NCBI GenBank assembly: GCA_038501625.1
Contig: JAZAYU010000943.1
Span: 53,833-117,832 of the forward strand
Direction: 5' to 3'
From: Corbicula japonica
Taxonomy: Eukaryota > Mollusca > Bivalvia > Venerida > Cyrenidae
Length of the DNA: 64,000 nt
Part shown: one piece after another, positions 44,801-59,800 of the stretch
How positions within the stretch are numbered: the first letter of the stretch is position 1
How the letters are laid out: every line of letters starts with the position of its first letter
Notes under the pieces: generated by a model
Seen by the model: only the letters and a program-made list of their open reading frames with translations
What the model was told of the DNA's origin: nothing
Databases searched by the model: none
Program-made: the position numbers and the translations under genes

Positions 44801-47800
44801 GCCTCACAACAGGTGAGCGACTGAATCAGTGAGTATAATGTTCAACTCAGGATGTGCCTCACAACAGGCGAGTGACTGAATCAGGGTATATAGTGTTCGA
44901 TTCAGCATGTGCCTCATAACACGTGAGTGACAGAATCAGGGAATATAGTGTTCAATTCAGGAATTGCCTCACAACAGGTGAGTGTCCAAATCAGGGAATA
45001 TATTGTTCAACTCAGGATGTGCCCCACAACAGGTGATTGTCAGAATCAGGGAATATAGTGTTCAACTCAGGATGTGTCTCACAACAGGCGAGTTACTGAA
45101 TCAGGGAATGTAGTGTTCAATTCAGGATGTGCCTCACAACAGGCGAGTGACAGAAACAGGGAATATAGTGTTCAACTCAGGATGTGCCTTACAACAGGTG
45201 AGTGACTGAATCAGGAAATATAGTGTTCAATTGAGGATGTGCCCCACAACAGGTGGGTGACAGAATCATGGAATATAGTGTTCAATTTAGGATGTGCCTT
45301 ACAACAGGTGAGATACTGAATCAGGGAATATAGTATTCGATTCCGGATGTGCCTCACAACAGTTGAGTGACAGAAGCAGGGAATATAGTGTTCAATTCAG
45401 GATGATCCTCACAAAAGGTGAGTGGCTGAATCAGGGAATAAAGTGATCAATTCAGGATGTGCCTCACAACAGGTTAGTGACTGAATCAGGGAATATAGTG
45501 TTAAACTCAGGATGTGCCTCCGAACAGGTGCGTTACTGAATCAGGGAGTATAGTGTTCAATTCAGGATGTGCCTTACAAGAGGAGAGTGACAGAAACAGG
45601 GAATATAATGTTCAACTCAGGATGTGCCTCACAACAGGTGAGTGACTGAATCAGAGAATATAGTGTTCATCTCAGGATGTGCCTCACAACAGGTGAGTGA
45701 CAGAATCAGGGAATATATTTTTCAATTCAAGATGTGCCTTACAACAGGTGATTGACAAAATCAGGGAATATAGTGCTCAATTCAGGATCTGCCTCACAAC
45801 AGGTGAGTGACTGAATCAGGGAATATAGTATTCAACTCAGGATGTGCCTCACAACAGGCGAGTGACTGAATCAGGGAATATAGTGTTCAATTCAGTATGT
45901 GCCTCACAACAGGCGAGTGACAGAATCAGGGAATATAGTGTTCAACTCAGGATGTTCCTCACAACAGGTGAGTGACTGAATCAGGGAATATAGTGTTCAA
46001 CTCAGGATGTGCCCCACAACAGGTGAGTGACTGAATCAGGGAATATAGTGTTCAATTCAGGATGTGCCCCACAACAGGTGAGTTACAGAATCAGGGAATA
46101 TAGTGTTCAATTTAGGATGTGCCTTACAACAGGTGAGTTACTGAATCACGGAATATAGTGTTCAATTCAGGATGTGCCTCACAACAGGTGAGTGACAGAA
46201 TCAGGGAATAAAGTGTTCAATTCAGGATGTGCCTCACAACAGGTGAGTGGCTGAATCAGGGAATAAAGTGTTCAATTCAGGATTTGCCTCACAGCAGGTG
46301 AGTGTCTGAATCAGGGAATATAGTGTTCAATTCAGCATGTGCCCCACAACAGTTGAGTGACAGAATCTGGAAATAGAGTGTTCATTTCAAATTCAGGATG
46401 TGCCTCCGAACATGTGAATAACTGAATCAGGGAATATAGTGTTCAATTCAGGATGTGCCTCCGAACAGGTGAGTTACAGAATCAGGGAATATAGTGTTCA
46501 ATTCAGGATATGCCTTACAACAGGTGACTGACAGAATCAGGGAATATAGTGTTCAATTCAGGATGTGTCTCACAACAGGCGAGTTACTGAATCAGGGAAT
46601 ATAGTGTTCAATTCAGGATGTGCCTCACAACAGGCGAGTGACAGAAACAGGGAATATAGTGTTCAACTCAGGATGTGCCTTACAACAGGTGAGTGACTGA
46701 ATCAGGAAATATAGTGTTCAACTCAGCATGTGCCTCACAACAGGTGAGTGACAGAATCAGGGAATATAGTGTTCAATTGAGGATGTGCCCCACAACAGGT
46801 GGGTGACAGAATCATGGAATATAGTGTTCAATTTAGGATGTGCCTTACAACAGGTGAGTTACTGAATCAGGGAATATAGTATTCGATTCCGGATGTGCCT
46901 CACAACAGTTGAGTGACAGAAGCAGGGAATATCGTGTTCAATTCAGGATGATCCTCACAAAAGGTGAGTGGCTGAATCAGGGAATAAAGTGATCAATTCA
47001 GGATGTGCCTCCGAACAGGTGAGTTACAGAATCAGGGAATATAGTGTTCAATTCAGGATATGCCTTACAACAGGTGACTGACAGAATCAGGGAATATAGT
47101 GTTCAATTCAGGATGTGCCTTACAACAGGTGAGTTACTGAATCAGGGAATATAGTGTTCAACTCAGGATGTGCCTCACAACAGGTGAGTGACAGAATCAG
47201 GGAATATAGTGTTCAATTCAGGATGTGCCTTACAACAGGTTAGTGACTGAATCAGGGAATATAGTGTTCAACTCAGGATGTGCCTCACAACAGGCGAGTG
47301 ACAGAATCAGGGTATAAACTGTTAAATTTAGGATGTGCCTCACAACAGTTGAGTGACTGAATTAGGGAATATAGTGTTCAATTCAGGATGTGCCTCTCAA
47401 CAGGTGAGTGACTCAATCAGGGAATATAGTGTTCAACTCATGATGTGCCTCAAAACAGGTGAGCGACTGAATCAGGGAGTATAATGTTCAACTCAGGATG
47501 TGCCTCACAACAGGCGAGTGACTGAATCAGGAAATATAGTGTACAATTCATGATGTGCCTCCGAACTAGTGAGTGACAGAATCAGGGAATATAGTGTTCA
47601 ATTCAGGATGTGCCTTACAACAGGTGAGCGACAGAATCAGGGGATAAAGTGTTCGATTCTGGATGTGCCTCGCAACGGGTGAGTGACAGAATCAAGGAAT
47701 ATAGTGTTCACTTCAGGATGTGCCTCACAGCAGGTGAATGTCTGAAACAGGGAATATAGTGTTCAATTCACGATGTGGCCCACAACAGGTGAGTGACACA

Positions 47801-50800
47801 ATCGGGGAAAATAGTGTTCAACTCAGGATGTGCCTCACAACAGGCGAGTGACTGAATCAGGGTATATAGTGTTCGATTCAGCATGTGCCTCATAACACGT
47901 GAGTGAGAGAATCAGGGAATATAGTGTTCAATTCAGGATGTGCCTCACAACAGGTGAGTGTCCGAATGAGGGAATATATTGTTCAACTCAGGATGTGCCC
48001 CACAACAGGTGATTGTCAGAATCAGGGAATATAGTGTTCAACTCAGGATGTGTCTCACAACAGGCGAGTTACTGAATCAGGGAATATAGTGTTCAATTCA
48101 GGATGTGCCTCACAACAGGCGAGTGACAGAAACAGGGAATATAGTGTTCAACTCAGGATGTGCCTTACAACAGGTGAGTGACTGAATCAGGAAATATAGT
48201 GTTCAACTCAGGATGTGCCTCACAACAGGTGAGTGACAGAATCAGGGAATATAGTGTTCAATTGAGGATGTGCCCCACAACAGGTGGGTGACAGAATCAT
48301 GGAATATAGTGTTCAATTTAGGATGTGCCTTACAACAGGTGAGTTACTGAATCAGGGAATATAGTATTCGATTCCGGATGTGCCTCACAACAGTTGAGTG
48401 ACAGAAGCAGGGAATATAGTGTTCAATTCAGGATGTGCCTCACAAAAGGTGAGTGGCTGAATCAGGGAATAAAGTGATCAATTCAGGATGTGCCTCACAA
48501 CAGGTTAGTGACTGTATCAGGGAATATAGTGTTAAACTCAGGATGTGCCTCCGAACAGGTGCGTTACTGAATCAGGGAGTATAGTGTTCAATTCAGGATG
48601 TGCCTTACAAGAGGAGAGTGACAGAAACAGGGAATATAATGTTCAACTCAGGATGTGCCTCACAACAGGTGAGTGACTGAATCAGAGAATATAGTGTTCA
48701 TCTCAGGATGTGCCTCACAACAGGTGAGTGACAGAATCAGGGAATATAATTTTCAATTCAGGATGTGCCTTACAACAGGTGATTGACAAAATCAGGGAAT
48801 ATAGTGCTCAATTCAGGATCTGCCTCACAACAGGTGAGTGACTGAATCAGGGAATATAGTGTTCAACTCAGGATGTGCCTCACAACAGGCGAGTGACTGA
48901 ATCAGGGAATATAGTGTTCAATTCAGGATGATCCTCACAAAAGGTGAGTGGCTGAATCAGGGAATAAAGTGATCAATTCAGGATGTGCCTCACAACAGGT
49001 TAGTGACTGAATCAGGGAATATAGTGTTAAACTCAGGATGTGCCTCCGAACAGGTGCGTTACTGAATCAGGGAGTATAGTGTTCAATTCAGGATGTGCCT
49101 TACAAGAGGAGAGTGACAGAAACAGGGAATATAATGTTCAACTCAGGATGTGCCTCACAACAGGTGAGTGACTGAATCAGAGAATATAGTGTTCATCTCA
49201 GGATGTGCCTCACAACAGGTGAGTGACAGAATCAGGGAATATATTTTTCAATTCAAGATGTGCCTTACAACAGGTGATTGACAAAATCAGGGAATATAGT
49301 GCTCAATTCAGGATCTGCCTCACAACAGGTGAGTGACTGAATCAGGGAATATAGTATTCAACTCAGGATGTGCCTCACAACAGGCGAGTGACTGAATCAG
49401 GGAATATAGTGTTCAATTCAGTATGTGCCTCACAACAGGCGAGTGACAGAATCAGGGAATATAGTGTTCAACTCAGGATGTTCCTCACAACAGGTGAGTG
49501 ACTGAATCAGGGAATATAGTGTTCAACTCAGGATGTGCCCCACAACAGGTGAGTGACTGAATCAGGGAATATAGTGTTCAATTCAGGATGTGCCCCACAA
49601 CAGGTGAGTTACAGAATCAGGGAATATAGTGTTCAATTTAGGATGTGCCTTACAACAGGTGAGTTACTGAATCACGGAATATAGTGTTCAATTCAGGATG
49701 TGCCTCACAACAGGTGAGTGACAGAATCAGGGAATAAAGTGTTCAATTCAGGATGTGCCTCACAACAGGTGAGTGGCTGAATCAGGGAATAAAGTGTTCA
49801 ATTCAGGATTTGCCTCACAGCAGGTGAGTGTCTGAATCAGGGAATATAGTGTTCAATTCAGCATGTGCCCCACAACAGTTGAGTGACAGAATCTGGAAAT
49901 AGAGTGTTCATTTCAAATTCAGGATGTGCCTCCGAACATGTGAATAACTGAATCAGGGAATATAGTGTTCAATTCAGGATGTGCCTCCGAACAGGTGAGT
50001 TACAGAATCAGGGAATATAGTGTTCAATTCAGGATATGCCTTACAACAGGTGACTGACAGAATCAGGGAATATAGTGTTCAATTCAGGATGTGTCTCACA
50101 ACAGGCGAGTTACTGAATCAGGGAATATAGTGTTCAATTCAGGATGTGCCTCACAACAGGCGAGTGACAGAAACAGGGAATATAGTGTTCAACTCAGGAT
50201 GTGCCTTACAACAGGTGAGTGACTGAATCAGGAAATATAGTGTTCAACTCAGCATGTGCCTCACAACAGGTGAGTGACAGAATCAGGGAATATAGTGTTC
50301 AATTGAGGATGTGCCCCACAACAGGTGGGTGACAGAATCATGGAATATAGTGTTCAATTTAGGATGTGCCTTACAACAGGTGAGTTACTGAATCAGGGAA
50401 TATAGTATTCGATTCCGGATGTGCCTCACAACAGTTGAGTGACAGAAGCAGGGAATATCGTGTTCAATTCAGGATGATCCTCACAAAAGGTGAGTGGCTG
50501 AATCAGGGAATAAAGTGATCAATTCAGGATGTGCCTCCGAACAGGTGAGTTACAGAATCAGGGAATATAGTGTTCAATTCAGGATATGCCTTACAACAGG
50601 TGACTGACAGAATCAGGGAATATAGTGTTCAATTCAGGATGTGCCTTACAACAGGTGAGTTACTGAATCAGGGAATATAGTGTTCAACTCAGGATTTGCC
50701 TCACAACAGGTGAGTGACAGAATCAGGGAATATAGTGTTCAATTCAGGATGTGCCTTACAACAGGTTAGTGACTGAATCAGGGAATATAGTGTTCAACTC

Positions 50801-53800
50801 AGGATGTGCCTCACAACAGGCGAGTGACAGAATCAGGGTATAAACTGTTAAATTTAGGATGTGCCTCACAACAGTTGAGTGACTGAATTAGGGAATATAG
50901 TGTTCAATTCAGGATGTGCCTCTCAACAGGTGAGTGACTCAATCAGGGAATATAGTGTTCAACTCATGATGTGCCTCAAAACAGGTGAGCGACTGAATCA
51001 GGGAGTATAATGTTCAACTCAGGATGTGCCTCACAACAGGCGAGTGACTGAATCAGGAAATATAGTGTACAATTCATGATGTGCCTCCGAACTAGTGAGT
51101 GACAGAATCAGGGAATATAGTGTTCAATTCAGGATGTGCCTTACAACAGGTGAGCGACAGAATCAGGGGATAAAGTGTTCGATTCTGGATGTGCCTCGCA
51201 ACGGGTGAGTGACAGAATCAAGGAATATAGTGTTCACTTCAGGATGTGCCTCACAGCAGGTGAATGTCTGAAACAGGGAATATAGTGTTCAATTCACGAT
51301 GTGGCCCACAACAGGTGAGTGACACAATCGGGGAAAATAGTGTTCAACTCAGGATGTGCCTCACAACAGGCGAGTGACTGAATCAGGGTATATAGTGTTC
51401 GATTCAGCATGTGCCTCATAACACGTGAGTGAGAGAATCAGGGAATATAGTGTTCAATTCAGGATGTGCCTCACAACAGGTGAGTGTCCGAATGAGGGAA
51501 TATATTGTTCAACTCAGGATGTGCCCCACAACAGGTGATTGTCAGAATCAGGGAATATAGTGTTCAACTCAGGATGTGTCTCACAACAGGCGAGTTACTG
51601 AATCAGGGAATATAGTGTTCAATTCAGGATGTGCCTCACAACAGGCGAGTGACAGAAACAGGGAATATAGTGTTCAACTCAGGATGTGCCTTACAACAGG
51701 TGAGTGACTGAATCAGGAAATATAGTGTTCAACTCAGGATGTGCCTCACAACAGGTGAGTGACAGAATCAGGGAATATAGTGTTCAATTGAGGATGTGCC
51801 CCACAACAGGTGGGTGACAGAATCATGGAATATAGTGTTCAATTTAGGATGTGCCTTACAACAGGTGAGTTACTGAATCAGGGAATATAGTATTCGATTC
51901 CGGATGTGCCTCACAACAGTTGAGTGACAGAAGCAGGGAATATAGTGTTCAATTCAGGATGTGCCTCACAAAAGGTGAGTGGCTGAATCAGGGAATAAAG
52001 TGATCAATTCAGGATGTGCCTCACAACAGGTTAGTGACTGTATCAGGGAATATAGTGTTAAACTCAGGATGTGCCTCCGAACAGGTGCGTTACTGAATCA
52101 GGGAGTATAGTGTTCAATTCAGGATGTGCCTTACAAGAGGAGAGTGACAGAAACAGGGAATATAATGTTCAACTCAGGATGTGCCTCACAACAGGTGAGT
52201 GACTGAATCAGAGAATATAGTGTTCATCTCAGGATGTGCCTCACAACAGGTGAGTGACAGAATCAGGGAATATAATTTTCAATTCAGGATGTGCCTTACA
52301 ACAGGTGATTGACAAAATCAGGGAATATAGTGCTCAATTCAGGATCTGCCTCACAACAGGTGAGTGACTGAATCAGGGAATATAGTGTTCAACTCAGGAT
52401 GTGCCTCACAACAGGCGAGTGACTGAATCAGGGAATATAGTGTTCAATTCAGTATGTGCCTCACAACAGGCGAGTGACAGAATCAGGGAATATAGTGTTC
52501 AACTCAGGATGTTCCTCACAACAGGTGAGTGACTGAATCAGGGAATATAGTGTTCAACTCAGGATGTTCCTCACAACAGGTGAGTTACAGAATCAGGGAA
52601 TATGTGTTCAATTCAGGATATGCCTTACAACAGGTGACTGACAGAATCAGGGAATATAGTGTTCAATTCAGGATGTGCCTTACAACAGGTGAGTTACTGA
52701 ATCAGGGAATATAGTGTTCAACTCAGGATGTGCCTCACAACATGTGAGTGACAGAATCAGGGAATATAGTGTTCAATTCAGGATGTGCCTTACAACACGT
52801 TAGTGACTGAATCAGGGAATATAGTGTTCAACTCAGGATGTGCCTCACAACAGGCGAGTGACTGGATCAGGGTATAAACTGTTCAATTTAGGATGTGCCT
52901 CACAACAGTTGAGTGACTGAATTAGGGAATATAGTGTTCAATTCAGGATGTGCCTCTCAACAGGTGAGTGACTCAATCAGGGAATATAGTGTTCAACTCA
53001 TGATGTGCCTCACAACAGGTGAGCGACTGAATCAGGGAGTATAATGTTCAACACAGGATGTGCCTCACAACAGGCGAGTGACTGAATCAGGAAATATAGT
53101 GTACAATTCATGATGTGCCTCCGAACTAGTGAGTGACAGAATCAGGGAATATAGTGTTCAATTCAGGATGTGCCTTACAACAGGTGAGCGACAGAATCAG
53201 GGGATAAAGTGTTCGATTCTGGATGTGCCTCGCAACGGGTGAGTGACAGAATCAAGGAATATAGTGTTCACTTCAGGATGTGCCTCACAGCAGGTGAGTG
53301 TCTGAATCAGGGAATATAGTGTTCAATTCACGATGTGGCCCACAACAGGTGAGTGACAGAATCGGGGAAAATAGTGTTCAACTCAGGATGTGCCTCACAA
53401 CAGGCGAGTGACTGGATCAGGGTATATAGTGTTCGATTCAGCATGTGCCTCATAACACGTGAGTGACAGAATCAGGGAATATAGTGTTCAATTCAGGATG
53501 TGCCTCACAACAGGTGAGTGTCCGAATCAGGGAGTATATTGTTCAACTCAGGATGTGCCCCACAACAGGTGATTATCAGAATCAGGGAATATAGTGTTCA
53601 ACTCAGGATGTGTCTCACAACAGGCGAGTTACTGAATCAGGGAATATAGTGTTCAATTCAGGATGTGCCTCACAACAGGCGAGTGACAGAAACAGGGAAT
53701 ATAGTGTTCAACTCAGGATGTGCCTTACAACAGGTGAGTGACTGAATCAGGAAATATAGTGTTCAACTCAGGATGTGCCTCACAACAGGTGAGTGACAGA

Positions 53801-56800
53801 ATCAGGGAATATAGTGTTCAATTGAGGATGTGCCCCACAACAGGTGAGTGACAGAATCATGGAATATAGTGTTCAATTTAGGATGTGCCTTACAACAGGT
53901 GAGTTACTGAATCAGGGAATATAGTATTCGATTCCGGATGTGCCTCACAACAGTTGAGTGACAGAAGCAGGGAATATAGTGTTCAATTCGGGATGTGCCT
54001 CACAAAAGGTGAGCGGCTGAATCAGGGAATAAAGTGATCAATTCAGGATGTGCCTCACAACAGGTTAGTGACTGAATCAGGGAATATAGTGTTAAACTCA
54101 GGATGTGCCTCCGAACAGGTGCGTTACTGAATCAGGGAGTATAATGTTCAATTCAGGATGTGCCTTACAAGAGGAGAGTGACAGAAACAGGGAATATAAT
54201 GTTCAACTCAGGATGTGCCTCACAACAGGTGAGTGACTGAATCAGAGAATATAGTGTTCATCTCAGGATGTGCCTCACAACAGGTGAGTGACAGAATCAG
54301 GGAATATAATTTTCAATTCAGGATGTGCCTTACAAAAGGTGATTGACAAAATCAGGGAATATAGTGCTCAATTCAGGATCTGCCTCACAACAGGTAAGTG
54401 ACTGAATCAGGGAATATAGTGTTCAACTCAGGATGTGCCTCACAACAGGCGAGTGACTGAATCAGGGAATATAGTGTTCAGTTCAGTATGTGCCTCACAA
54501 CAGGCGAGTGACAGAATCAGGGAATATAGTGTTCAACTCAGGATGTTCCTCACAACAGGTGAGTGACTGAATCAGGGAATATAGTGTTCAACTCAGGATG
54601 TGCACAACAACAGGTGAGTGACTGAATCCGGGAATATAGTGTTCAATTCAGGATGTGCCCCACAACAGGTGAGTTACAGAATCAGGGAATATAGTGTTCA
54701 CTTCAGGATGTGCCTTACAACAGGTGAGTTACTGAATCAGGGAATATAGTGTTCAATTCAGGATGTGCCTCACAACAGGTGAGTGACAGAATCAGGGAAT
54801 AAAGTGTTCAATTCAGGATGTGCCTCACAACAGGTGAGTGGCTGAATCAGGGAATAAAGTGTTCAATTCAGGATGTGCCTCACAGCAGGTGAGTGTCTGA
54901 ATCAGGGAATATAGTGTTCAATTCAGGATGTGCCCCACAACAGTTGAGTGACAGAATCTGGAAATAGAGTGTTCAATTCAAATTCAGGATGTGCCTCCGA
55001 ACATGTGAATGACTGAATCAGGGAATATAGTGTTCAATTCAGGATGTGCCTCCGAACAGGTTAGTTACAGAATCAGGGAATATAGTGTTCAATTCAGGAT
55101 ATGCCTTACAACAGGTGACTGACAGAATCAGGGAATATAGTGTTCAATTCAGGATGTGCCTTACAACAGGTGAGTTACTGAATCAGGGAATAAAGTGTTC
55201 AACTCAGGATGTGCCTCACAATAGTTGAGTGACAGAATCAGGGAATATAGTGTTCAACTCAGGATGTGCCTCACAACAGGTGAGTGACAGAATCAGGGAA
55301 TATAGTGTTCAATTCAGGATGTGCCTTACAACAGGTTAGTGACTGAATCAGGGAATATAGTGTTCAATTCAGGATGTGCCTCTCAACAGGCGAGTGACTG
55401 GATCAGGGTATAAACTGTTCAATTTAGGATGTGCCTCACAACAGTTGAATGACTGAATTAGGGAATATAGTGTTTAATTCAGGATGTGCCTCACAACAGG
55501 TGAGTGACTGAATCAGGGAATATAGTGTTCAATTCAGGATGTGCCTCACAACAGGTGAGTGACTGAATCAGGGAAAATAGTGTTCAATTCAGGATGTGCC
55601 TCACAACGGGAGAGTGACGGAATCAGGGAATATAGTGTTCAACTCAGGATGTGCCTCACAGCAGGTGAATGACTGAATCAGGGAATTTAGTGTTCAACTC
55701 AAGATGTGCCCCACAACAGTTGAGTGGCTGAATCAGGGAATAAAGTGTTCAATTCAGGATGTGCCTCACAGCAGGTGAGTGTCTGAATCAGGGAATATAG
55801 TGTTCAATTCAGGATGTGCCCCACAACAGTTGAGTGACAGAATCTGGAAATAGAGTGTTCAATTCAAATTCAGGATGTGCCTCCGAACATGTGAATGACA
55901 GAATCAGGGAATATAGTGTTCAATTCAGGATGTGCCTTACAACAGATGAGTGACTGAATCAGGGAATATAGTGTTCAACTCAGGATGTGCCTCCGAACAG
56001 TTGAGTGACTGAATCAGAGAATATAGTGTTCAACTCAGGATGTTCCTCACAACCGGTGAGTGACTGAATCATGGAATATATTGTTCAACTCAGGATGTGC
56101 CTCACAACAGGTGAGTGACTGAATCAGGGAATATAGTTTTCAACTCAGGATGTGCCTCACAACGGGTGAGTGACTGAATCATGGAATATATTGTTCAACT
56201 CAGGATGTGCCTCACAACAGGTGAGTGACTGAATCAGGGAATATAGTGTTCAACTCAGGACGTGCCTCACAACAGGCGAGTGACTGGATCAGGGTATAAA
56301 CTTTTCAATTCAGGATGTGCCTCACAACAGGTGAGTGACTGAAACAGCGAATATACTGTTCAACTTAGGATGTGCCTCACAACGGGTGAGTGACTAAATC
56401 AGGGAATATAGTGTTCAATTCAGGATGTGCCTCACAACATGTGAATGACAGAATCAGGGAATATAGTTTTCAACTCATGATGTGCCTTACAACAGGTGAT
56501 TGACAGATTCAGTGAATAAAGTTTTCAATTCAGGATGTGCCTTACAACAGGTGAGTGACAGAATCAGGGAATATAGTGTTCAATTCAAGATGTGCCTCAC
56601 AACAGGTGAGTGACTGAATCAGGGAATATAGTGTTCAATTCAGGATGTGCCACACAACAGGTGAGTGACAGAATCAGGGAATATAGTGTTCAATTCAGGA
56701 TGTGCCTCACAGCAGGTGAGTGTCTGAATCAGGGAATATAGTGTTCAATTCAGGATCTGCCCCACAACAGGTGAGTGACTGAATCAGGGTATATAGTGTT

Positions 56801-59800
56801 CAATTCAGGATGTGCCTCACAACAGGTGAGTGACTGAATCAGGGAATATAGTGTTCAACTCAGGATGTGCCTCACAACAGGTGTGACTGAATCAGGGAAT
56901 ATAGTTTTCAATTCCGGATGTGCCTCAAAACAGGTGAGTGACTGAATCAGGGAATATAGTGTTCAATTCAGGATGTGCCTCACATCAGGTGAGTAACAGA
57001 ATCAGGGAATAAAGTGTTCAATTCAGGATGTGCCTCACAAAAGGTGATTGACGGAATCAGGGAATGTAGTGTTTAATTCAGGATGTGCCTCACAACAGGT
57101 GAGTGACTGAAACAGCGAATATAATGTTTAATTCAGGATGTGCCTCACAACAGGTGAGTGACAGAATCAGTGAATATAGTGTTCAATTCAGGATGTGCCT
57201 CACAATAGGTGAGTGACTGAATCAGGGAATATAGTGTTCTACTCAGGATGTGTCTCACAACAGGTCAGTGACTCAATCTGGAAATATAGTGTACGATTCT
57301 GGATGTGCCTCACAAAAGGTGAGTGACTGAATCAGGGAATATAGTGTTCAATTCAGGATGTGCCTCACAACAGGTGAGTGACTGAATCAGGGAATATAGT
57401 GTTCAACTCAGGATGTGCCTTACAATAGGTGAGTGACAGAATCAGGGAATATAGTGTTCAATTCAGGATGTGCCTCTCAACAGGTGAGTGACTCAATCAG
57501 GGAATATAGTTTTCAACTCATGATGTGCATCACAACAGGTGAGCGACTGAATCAGGGAGTATAATGTTCAACTCAGGATGTGCCTCACAACAGGCGAGTG
57601 ACTAAATCAGGAAATATAGTGTACAATTCATGATGTGCCTCCGAACTGGTGAGTGACAGAATCAGGGAATATAGTGTTCAATTCAGGATTTGCCTTACAA
57701 CAGGTGAGTGACAGAATCAGGGGAAATAGTGTTCAATTCTGGATGTGCCTCGCAACAGGTGAGTGACAGAATCAAGGAATATAGTGTTCACTTCAGGATG
57801 TGCCTCACAGCAGGTGAGTGTCTGAATCAGGGAATATAGTGTTCAATTCACGATGTGGCCCACAACAGGTGAGTGACAGAATCAGGGAATATAGTGTTCA
57901 ACTCAGGATATGCCTCACAACAGGCGAGTGACTGAATCAGGGTATATAGTGTTCGATTCAGGATGTGCCTCATAACACGTGCGTGACAGAATCAGAGAAT
58001 ATAGTGTTCAATTCAGGATGTGCCTCACAACAGGTGAGTGTCCGAATCAGAGAATATAGTGTTCAATTCAGGATGTGCCTCACAACAGGTGAGTGTCCGA
58101 ATCAGGAATATATTGTTCAACTCAGGATGTGCCCCACAACAGGTGAGTGACAGAATCAGGGAATAAAGTGTTCAACTCAGGATGTGACTCACAACAGGCG
58201 AGTGACTGAATCAGGGAATATAGTGTTCAATTCAGGATGTGCCTCACAACAAGCGAGTGACAGAAACAGGGAATATAGTGTTCAACTCAGGATGTGCCTC
58301 ACAACAGGTGAGTGACTGAATCAGGAAATATAGTGTTCAACTCAGGATGTGCCTCACAACAGGTGAGTGGACAGAATCAGGGAATATAGTGTTCAATTCA
58401 GGATGTGCCCCACAACAGGTGAGTGACAGAATCATGGAATATAGTGTTCAATTTAGGATGTGCCTTACAACAGGTGAGTTACTGAATCAGGGAATATAGT
58501 TATCGATTCCGGATGTGCCTCACAACAGTTGAGTGACAGAAGCAGGGAATATAGTGTTCAATTCAGGATGTGCCTCACAAAAGGTGAGTGGCTGAATCAG
58601 GGAATAAAGTGATCAATTCAGGATGTGCCCTCACAACAGGTTAGTTACTGAATCAGGGAATATAGTGTTAAACTCAGGATGTGCCTCCGAACAGGTGCGT
58701 TACTGAATCAGGGAGTATAGTGTTCAATTCAGGATGTGCATTACAAGAGGAGAGTGACAGAAACAGGGAATATAATGTTCAACTCAGGATGTGCCTCACA
58801 ACAGGTGAGTGACTGAATCAAAGAATACAGTGTTCATCTCAGGATGTGCCTCACAACAGGTGAGTGGACAGAATCAGGGAATATAGTTTTCAATTCAGGA
58901 TGTGCCTTACAACATGTGAGTGACAAAATCAGTGAATATAATGCTCAATTCAGGATGTGCCTCACAACAGGTGAGTGACTGAATCAGGGGAATATAGTGT
59001 TCAACTCAGGATGTGCTTCCGAACAGGTGAGTGACTGAATCAGGGAATATATTGTTCAACTCAGGATGTGCCTCACAACAGGGCGAGTGACAGAATCAGG
59101 GAATATAGTGTTCAAACTCAGGATGTTCCTCAAAACAAGTGAGTGACTGAATCAGGGAATATAGTGTTCAACTCAGGATGTGCCCAACAACAGGTGAGTG
59201 ACTGAATCAGGGAATATAGTGTTCATTTCAGGATGTGCCCCACAACAGGTGAGTTACAGAATCAGGGAATATAGTGTTCATTTAGGATGTGCCTTACAAA
59301 AGGTGAGTTACTGAATCAGGGAATACAGTATTCGATTCCGAATGTGCCTCACAACAGGTGAGTGACAGAAGCAGGGAATATAGTGTTCAATTCAGGACGT
59401 GCCTCACAACAGGTGAGTGGATGAATCATGGAATGAAGTGTTCAATTCAGGATGTGCCTCACAACAGGTGAATGACTTAATCAGGGAATATGTGTTGAAC
59501 TCAGGATGTGCCTCCGAACAGATGAGTGACAGAATCAGGGAATAAAGTGTTCAATTCAGGATGTGCCTCACAACAGGTGAGTGACTGAATCAGGGAATAA
59601 AATGTTCAATTCGGGATGTGCCTCACAGCAGGTGAGTGTCTGAATCAGAGAATAAAGTGTTCAATTCAGGATGTGCCCCACAACAGTTGAGTGACAGAAT
59701 CTGGAAATAGAGTATTCAATTCAAATTCAGGATGTGCCTCCGAACATGTGAATGACTGAATCAGGGAATATAGTGTTCAATTCAGGATGTGCCTCCGAAC

